A DNA stretch of 64,000 nt from Atrina japonica (Eukaryota; Mollusca; Bivalvia; Pterioida; Pinnidae). The stretch lies in NCBI GenBank assembly GCA_030159075.1, contig BROG01000813.1, positions 1-64,000 on the forward strand, given 5' to 3'. The notes under the pieces are model-generated. The model was not told the origin of the DNA and made no database searches. It saw only the letters and a list, made by a program, of their open reading frames with translations. Numbering within the stretch: the first letter of the stretch is position 1; each line of letters begins with the position of its first letter. A program made the translations under genes and the position numbers. Below, in pieces: positions 57,707 through 64,000 of this stretch.

Positions 57707-58064
57707 TGGTATGGTAATTCTGATTGGTGGTTCACTGGTTTGATATCAATTTTATTAGCAAAGGAGTAATTTGTAAGTATGATAGTAAACAATTACTGGA
57801 TTTTGTATTTGAGTACAAAAAGAATGAGGCATCAAAGTGTAGGCTACTTAGGTGAAAAAACTTAAAGTGATGCATAAAGATTGTGTTCAATATCATATTG
57901 TTCATTGTTTGTCATCTTTCAAAGGTGTAAGTCATTACCAAGATTATCAACTTGTCAATGACTCACTTTTATGATTATCAAATATTCGAATACAAAGAAC
58001 AGATTGTAGAGACCAATAACATTTACATCAGAATAGATGGTCAGGGAGTTAAGGGTTTTGTGCA

Positions 58065-58640
58065 TGGCCGAACACCATTAAATACCACCAAATACAGTAA
58101 ACCTAGCCCATTAAATACCTCCCAATAGAGTAAACCTAGCCCACTAAATACCACCCAATAGAGTAAACCTAGGCCATTAAATACCACCAAATACAGTAAA
58201 CCTAGCCCACTAAATACCTCCCAATAGAGTAAACCTAGCCCACTAAATACCACTCAATAGAGTAAACCTAGCCCACTAAATACCTCCCAATAGAGTAAAC
58301 CTAGCCCACTAAATACAACCCAATAGAGTAAACCTAGCCCACTAAATACCACCCAATAGAGTAAACCTAGCCCACTAAATACCACCCAATAGAGTAAACC
58401 TAGCCCACAAAATACCTCCCAATAGAGTAAACCTAGCCCACTAAATACCACCCAATAGAGTAAACCTAGCCCACAAAATACCACCCAATAGAGTAAACCT
58501 AGCCCTCTAAATACCACCCAATAGAGTAAACCTAGCCCACTAAATACCACCCAATAGAGTAAACCTAGCCCACTAAATACCTCCCAATAGAGTAAACCTA
58601 GCCCACTAAATACCACCCAATAGAGTAAACCTAATCCAAC
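58065..58640. repeat. 33 bp satellite, about 17 units
   Basis: Unit CCCACTAAATACCACCCAAT then AGAGTAAACCTAG. Because 33 is divisible by 3, the minus strand stays open for 120 codons with an 11-residue repeat (GLGLLYWVVFS); this follows from the repeat and is not taken as a gene. Confidence 0.97.
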
Positions 58641-61600
58641 TTATTACTACCCAAAAGAGATAGAGTAAACCTAATCCAACTTAATACCACCCAAAAGAGA
58701 TACAGTAAACCTAATCCAACTTAATACCACCCAAAAGAGATACAGTAAACCTAATCCAACTTATTACCACCCAGTAGAGATACAGTAAACCTAATCCAAC
58801 TTATTACCACCCAGTAGAGATACAGTAAACCTAATCCAACTTAATACCACCCAATAGAGATACAGTAAACCTAATCCAACTTAATACCTCCCAATAGAGA
58901 TACAGTAAACTTAATCCAACTTAATACCTCCCAATAGAGATACAGTAAACCTAATCCAACTTAATACCACCCAATAGAGATACAGTAAACCTAATCCAAC
59001 TTAATACCACCCAATAGAGATACAGTAAACCTAATCCAACTTAATACCACCCAATAGAGATACAGTAAACCTAATCCAACTTAATACCACCCAATAGAGA
59101 TACAGTAAACCTAATCCAACTTAATACCACCTAATACAGTAAACTTAATCCAACTTAATACCACCCAATAGAGATACAGTAAACCTAATCCAACTTAATA
59201 CCACCTAATACAGTAAACTTAATCCAACTTAATACCACCCAATAGAGATACAGTAAACCTAATCCAACTTATTACCACCCAATAGAGATACAGTAAACCT
59301 AATCCAACTTATTACCACCCAATAGAGATACAGTAAACCTAATCCAACTTAATACCACCCAAAAGAGATACAGTAAACCTAATCCAACTTAATACCACCC
59401 AAAAGAGATACAGTAAACCTAATCCAACTTAATACCACCCAAAAGAGATACAGTAAACCTAATCCAACTTATTACCACCCAGTAGAGATACAGTAAACCT
59501 AATCCAACTTATTACCACCCAGTAGAGATACAGTAAACCTAATCCAACTTATTACCACCCAATAGAGATACAGTAAACCTAATCCAACTTAATACCTCCC
59601 AATAGAGATACAGTAAACTTAATCCAACTTAATACCTCCCAATAGAGATACAGTAAACTTAATCCAACTTAATACCTCCCAATAGAGATACAGTAAACTT
59701 CATCCAACTTAATACCTCCCAATAGAGATACAGTAAACCTAATCCAACTTAATACCTCCCAATAGAGATACAGTAAACTTCATCCAACTTAATACCTCCC
59801 AATAGAGATACAGTAAACCTAATCCAACTTAATACCTCCCCAATAGAGATACAGTAAACCTAATCCAACTTAATACCACCCAATAGAGATACAGTAAACC
59901 TAATCCAACTTAATACTACCTAATACAGTAAACTTAATCCAACTTAATACCACCCAATAGAGATACAGTAAACCTAATCCAACTTAATACCACCTAATAC
60001 AGTAAACTTAATCCAACTTAATACCACCCAATAGAGATACAGTAAACCTAATCCAACTTAATACCACCCAATAGAGATACAGTAAACCTAATCCAACTTA
60101 ATACCACCTAATACAGTAAACTTAATCCAACTTAATACCACCCAATAGAGATACAGTAAACCTAATCCAACTTAATACCACCTAATACAGTAAACTTAAT
60201 CCAACTTAATACCACCCAATAGAGATACAGTAAACCTAATCCAACTTAATACCACCTAATACAGTAAACTTAATCCAACTTAATACCACCCAATAGAGAT
60301 ACAGTAAATTTAATCCAACTTAATACCACCCAATAGAGATACAGTAAACTTAATCCAACTTAATACCTCCCAATAGAGATACAGTAAATTTAATCCAACT
60401 TAATACCTCCCAATAGAGATACAGTAAACCTAATCCAACTTAATACCTCCCAATAGAGATACAGTAAACCTAATCCAACTTAATACCACCTAATACAGTA
60501 AACTTAATCCAACTTAATACCTCCCAATAGAGATACAGTAAATTTAATCCAACTTAATACCTCCCAATAGAGATACAGTAAATTTAATCCAACTTAATAC
60601 CTCCCAATAGAGATACAGTAAATTTAATCCAACTTAATATCCAATAGAGATACAGTAAATTTAATCCAACTTAATACCTCCAATAGAGATACAGTAAAAT
60701 TTAATCCAACTTAATACCTCCCAATAGAGATACAGTAAATTTAATCCAACTTAATACCTCCCAATAGAGACAGTAAATTTATCCAACTTAATACCTCCCA
60801 ATAGAGATACAGTAAATTTAATCCAACTTAATACCTCCCAATAGAGATACAGTAAACCTAATCCAACTTAATACCTCCCAATAGAGATACAGTAAATTTA
60901 ATCCAACTTAATACCTCCCAATAGAGATACAGTAAATTTAATCCAACTTAATACCTCCCAATAGAGATACAGTAAATTTAATCCAACTTAATACCTCCCA
61001 ATAGAGATACAGTAAATTTAATCCAACTTAATACCTCCCAATAGAGATACAGTAAATTTAATCCAACTTAATACCTCCCAATAGAGATACAGTAAATTTA
61101 ATCCAACTTAATACCTCCCAATAGAGATACAGTAAACCTAATCCAACTTAATACCTCCCAATAGAGATACAGTAAATTTAATCCAACTTAATACCTCCCA
61201 ATAGAGATACAGTAAATTTAATCCAACTTAATACCTCCCAATAGAGATACAGTAAATTTAATCCAACTTAATACCTCCCAATAGAGATACAGTAAACCTA
61301 ATCCAACTTAATACCTCCCAATAGAGATACAGTAAACCTAATCCAACTTAATACCTCCCAATAGAGATACAGTAAACCTAATCCAACTTAATACCTCCCA
61401 ATAGAGATACAGTAAACCTAATCCAACTTAATACCTCCCAATAGAGATACAGTAAACCTAATCCAACTTAATACCACCCAATAGAGATACAGTAAACTTA
61501 ATCCAACTTAATACCTCCCAATAGAGATACAGTAAACCTAATCCAACTTAATACCTCCCAATAGAGATACAGTAAACCTAATCCAACTTAATACCACCCA

Positions 61601-62815
61601 GATACAGTAAACCTAATCCAACTTAATACCTCCCAATAGAGATACAGTAAACCTAATCCAACTTAATACCTCCCAATAGAGATACAGTAAACCTAATCCA
61701 ACTTAATACCACCCAATAGAGATACAGTAAACCTAATCCAACTTAATACCACCTAATACAGTAAACTTAATCCAACTTAATACCTCCCAATAGAGATACA
61801 GTAAAACCTAATCCAACTTAATATCCAATAAGATACAGTAAACCTAATCCAACTTAATACCACCCAATAGAGATACAGTAAACCTAATCCAACTTAATAC
61901 CACCTAATACAGTAAACTTAATCCAACTTAATACCTCCCAATAGAGATACAGTAAACCTAATCCAACTTAATACCTCCCAATAGAGATACAGTAAACCTA
62001 ATCCAACTTAATACCTCCCAATAGAGATACAGTAAATTTAATCCAACTTAATACCTCCCAATAGAGATACAGTAAACCTAATCCAACTTAATACCTCCCA
62101 ATAGAGATACAGTAAACCTAATCCAACTTAATACCTCCCAATAGAGATACAGTAAACCTAATCCAACTTAATACCATAATACAGTAAACTTAATCCAACT
62201 TAATACCTCCCAATAGAGATACAGTAAACCTAATCCAACTTAATACCACCTAATACAGTAAACTTAATCCAACTTAATACCTCCCAATAGAGATACAGTA
62301 AACCTAATCCAACTTAATACCACCTAATACAGTAAACTTAATCCAACTTAATACCTCCCAATAGAGATACAGTAAACCTAATCCAACTTAATACCACCTA
62401 ATACAGTAAATTTAATCCAACTTAATACCTCCCAGTAGAGATACAGTAAACCTAATCCAACTTAATACCACCTAATACAGTAAACTTAATCCAACTTAAT
62501 ACCACCTAATACAGTAAACTTAATCCAACTTAATACCTCCCAAAAGAGATACAGTAAACCTAATCCAACTTAATACCACCCAAAAGAGATACAGTAAACC
62601 TAATCCAACTTAATACCACCTAATACAGTAAACTTAATCCAACTTAATACCACCCAAAAGAGATACAGTAAACCTAATCCAACTTAATACCACCCAAAAG
62701 AGATACAGTAAACTTAATCCAACTTAATACCACCAAATACAGTAAACTTAATCCAACTTAATACCACCCAAAAGAGATACAGTAAACTTAATCCAACTAA
62801 ATACCACATAATACA
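58641..62815. repeat. 40 bp satellite, about 100 units, with shorter 34 bp variants
   Basis: Unit TAATCCAACTTAATACCACC then CAATAGAGATACAGTAAACC, interspersed with shorter TAATACAGTAAACTTAATCC units. Variants ACC/TCC, CCTAA/TTTAA and AATAGAG/AAAAGAG are clustered. It is the expanded part of copy B. Confidence 0.98.
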
Positions 62816-63245
62816 GTAAACCTCAAGCCCACTGACTGGTTTATCTTCAGAACTGTCAAATACACATATAAGATCATAGCTTTTTATTACCGGAAACTCA
62901 TCCTGTAGATATATGTTTTTACAGGATTTAGTCAATGTCACACCTCAAAGTGTAAGCTTTGCAAATGAATGATAAGATAATTACTAGTACAAAAAGGTGT
63001 TACATCCTGTGACAATAAATTTTGTAAATTATTATTATCATTTTTTTTCTTTTATCAGTAACAGATATTCATATGTAGGAAAAAACCATGAACACCTGAA
63101 TATTCTGAAGTAAATCAAATCTGAAAATCTATTACACCATACTGCACTCTCATTAATATAAAACATTAAATAAAGCATACCTGTACAGGTGAGAGATGGG
63201 ATTATAAGGTGAACTGGGATTTTTCAAGGAAGTGTTAGATTAATA

Positions 63246-63428
63246 TACAGTGAAACCTGTATACAGAGGCCACCCAATGGATCAGAAAATATTGACCTTT
63301 ATGTGCAGGTGACCCTTATACACAGGTTCAATTTAGTTTATGTATGCATTCAAGGGGCTTGGAAAAACTGGCCTTTATGAACAGGTTGTCCTTATATAGA
63401 GGTGACAGCTATAGCAGGTTTTAATGTA
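63246..63428. mobile_element. 183 bp palindromic MITE, family CAGTGAAACCTG, copy 2
   Basis: It starts TACAGTGAAACCTGTATAC and ends AGCAGGTTTTAATGTA. It is the same length as 35793-35975 and matches it in reverse complement throughout. The last T-to-A change in the right end slightly breaks the inverted repeat. Confidence 0.88.
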
Positions 63429-63649
63429 GATAGATGCTGGAATTTTACATATCTTTTAGGATTTGAAATGGACATCAAGGTACATCTAAGGTACTGAAGT
63501 CTGTTATAAGAAGTCTGAACTGAATCTTTATTTTTGACAAACAGAATCAAAAGTATCAAAATATGATAAGTTGCAATGGCGTAAATATTGCATATGAAGT
63601 AATTTTCTCTAGGGTAGTTCTTCAATTTCTGAAAAAAAAAAATTATTCA

Positions 63650-63790
63650 TACAGTAAAACCTGCTTTAGCAACCACCTGTGTATAAAGACCACCTGGTCA
63701 CAAAGACCATTTTTTTGTTATCCCCAATAGTATCATTTGTGTACAAATCAACCTCTATATAAAGACTACCTCTGTATCAAGACTGGTTTT
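63650..63790. mobile_element. Partial MITE, family CAGTGAAACCTG, copy 3
   Basis: ACAGTAAAACCTGCTTTAGC then AACCACCTGTGTATAAAG resembles one end of copies 1 and 2. No matching right end is seen before the SINE that follows, so it was probably cut by that insertion. Confidence 0.65.
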
Positions 63791-63799
63791 CAGTTTTCA

Positions 63800-64000
63800 G
63801 TCGGTAACATGCTCAACTCTTGATCGTGAGTTCAAGTCCAGCGGGTGGCAGGTCAGTTTCTTGTCCTTTGGATGAGACATTAAAAAACCAAGGTTCCATG
63901 TCACGGTATGTGTTGGTGACAATAAAGAACTCTCACTGCTCAGTGGCCGTCGGTGCCGAGCATAGGCCAAAATTTGAAGCCCTTAACCAGCATATGTGAC
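63800..64000 (+). mobile_element. tRNA-derived SINE, family A, cut by window end
   Basis: CAGTCGGTAACATGCTCAAC then TCTTGATCGTGAGTTCAAGTCC holds degenerate A and B boxes. The body GAACTCTCACTGCTCAGTGG and GAGCATAGGCCAAAATTTGA is shared with 17758-18036 (minus strand). The tail lies beyond the window. Confidence 0.85.

Larger units (their letters stand above)
57850..63080 (+). repeat. Duplicated locus, copy B (expanded array)
   Basis: Same flanks as copy A: left at about 57850-58065, right at about 62815-63080. The array between spans about 4.75 kb. The right flank carries a short insertion AGTGTAAGCTTTGCAAATG relative to copy A. Flank similarity is high by eye with scattered substitutions. 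Confidence 0.92.

Noticed and set aside
58254..58616. 120-codon minus-strand frame with an 11-residue repeat GLGLLYWVVFS
   Set aside because: The 33 bp unit is divisible by three and lacks stops in that frame, so an open frame is automatic. No promoter, splice signal or non-repeat coding part supports it.

Overview
The window looks like AT-rich nuclear DNA from an invertebrate, most probably a bivalve mollusc. This is judged from the style of the tRNA-derived SINEs, the mixture of short inverted-repeat (MITE-like) elements, a multi-exon RGS gene with long introns, and very abundant tandem repeats. No species can be named from sequence alone. Almost all of the window is mobile-element or satellite DNA. 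Only one conventional host gene can be supported.

Layout. 1-1530 is a 48-49 bp minisatellite cut by the window edge. 2125-3170 holds remains of an old Ty3/gypsy-type pol (RT, then RNase H) with a MITE between the two. 3219-10493 is a young LTR retroelement with near-identical 722 bp LTRs, a 4 bp target duplication, a primer-binding site and a polypurine tract. Its inside is badly rearranged: gag is frameshifted, the protease is followed by only the first part of RT, and that part is fused in frame to the C-terminal half of an envelope-like protein. RT catalytic core, RNase H and integrase are absent. Its 3' noncoding part carries four small hairpins whose stems covary. 10.5-24 kb is a patchwork of a foldback element, hairpins, decayed reverse transcriptase, SINEs and simple repeats.

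24195-33981 (minus strand) is the 3' part of a gene for a regulator of G-protein signalling. Five exons join in frame through consensus splice sites, giving 457 codons plus a stop codon. The C-terminal RGS domain resembles the R4/RGS3 type and is preceded by a Ser-rich, strongly basic N-terminal region. The 5' end was not found; everything upstream (34-64 kb) could be an intron or intergenic DNA.

34-64 kb is a succession of satellites (51, 20, 56, 63, 86, 38, 33 and 40 bp units), MITEs and a pogo-like non-autonomous DNA transposon. 56489-63080 is a duplicated locus: both copies share flanks on either side of a tandem array, but the array is about 0.45 kb in the first and about 4.8 kb in the second. 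The window ends inside a SINE of the same family as the one at 17758-18036.

The observations most worth follow-up are the RT-env deletion derivative with young LTRs, its covarying hairpin cluster, the duplicated locus with one expanded array, and a recurring roughly 100 bp degenerate module found three times.
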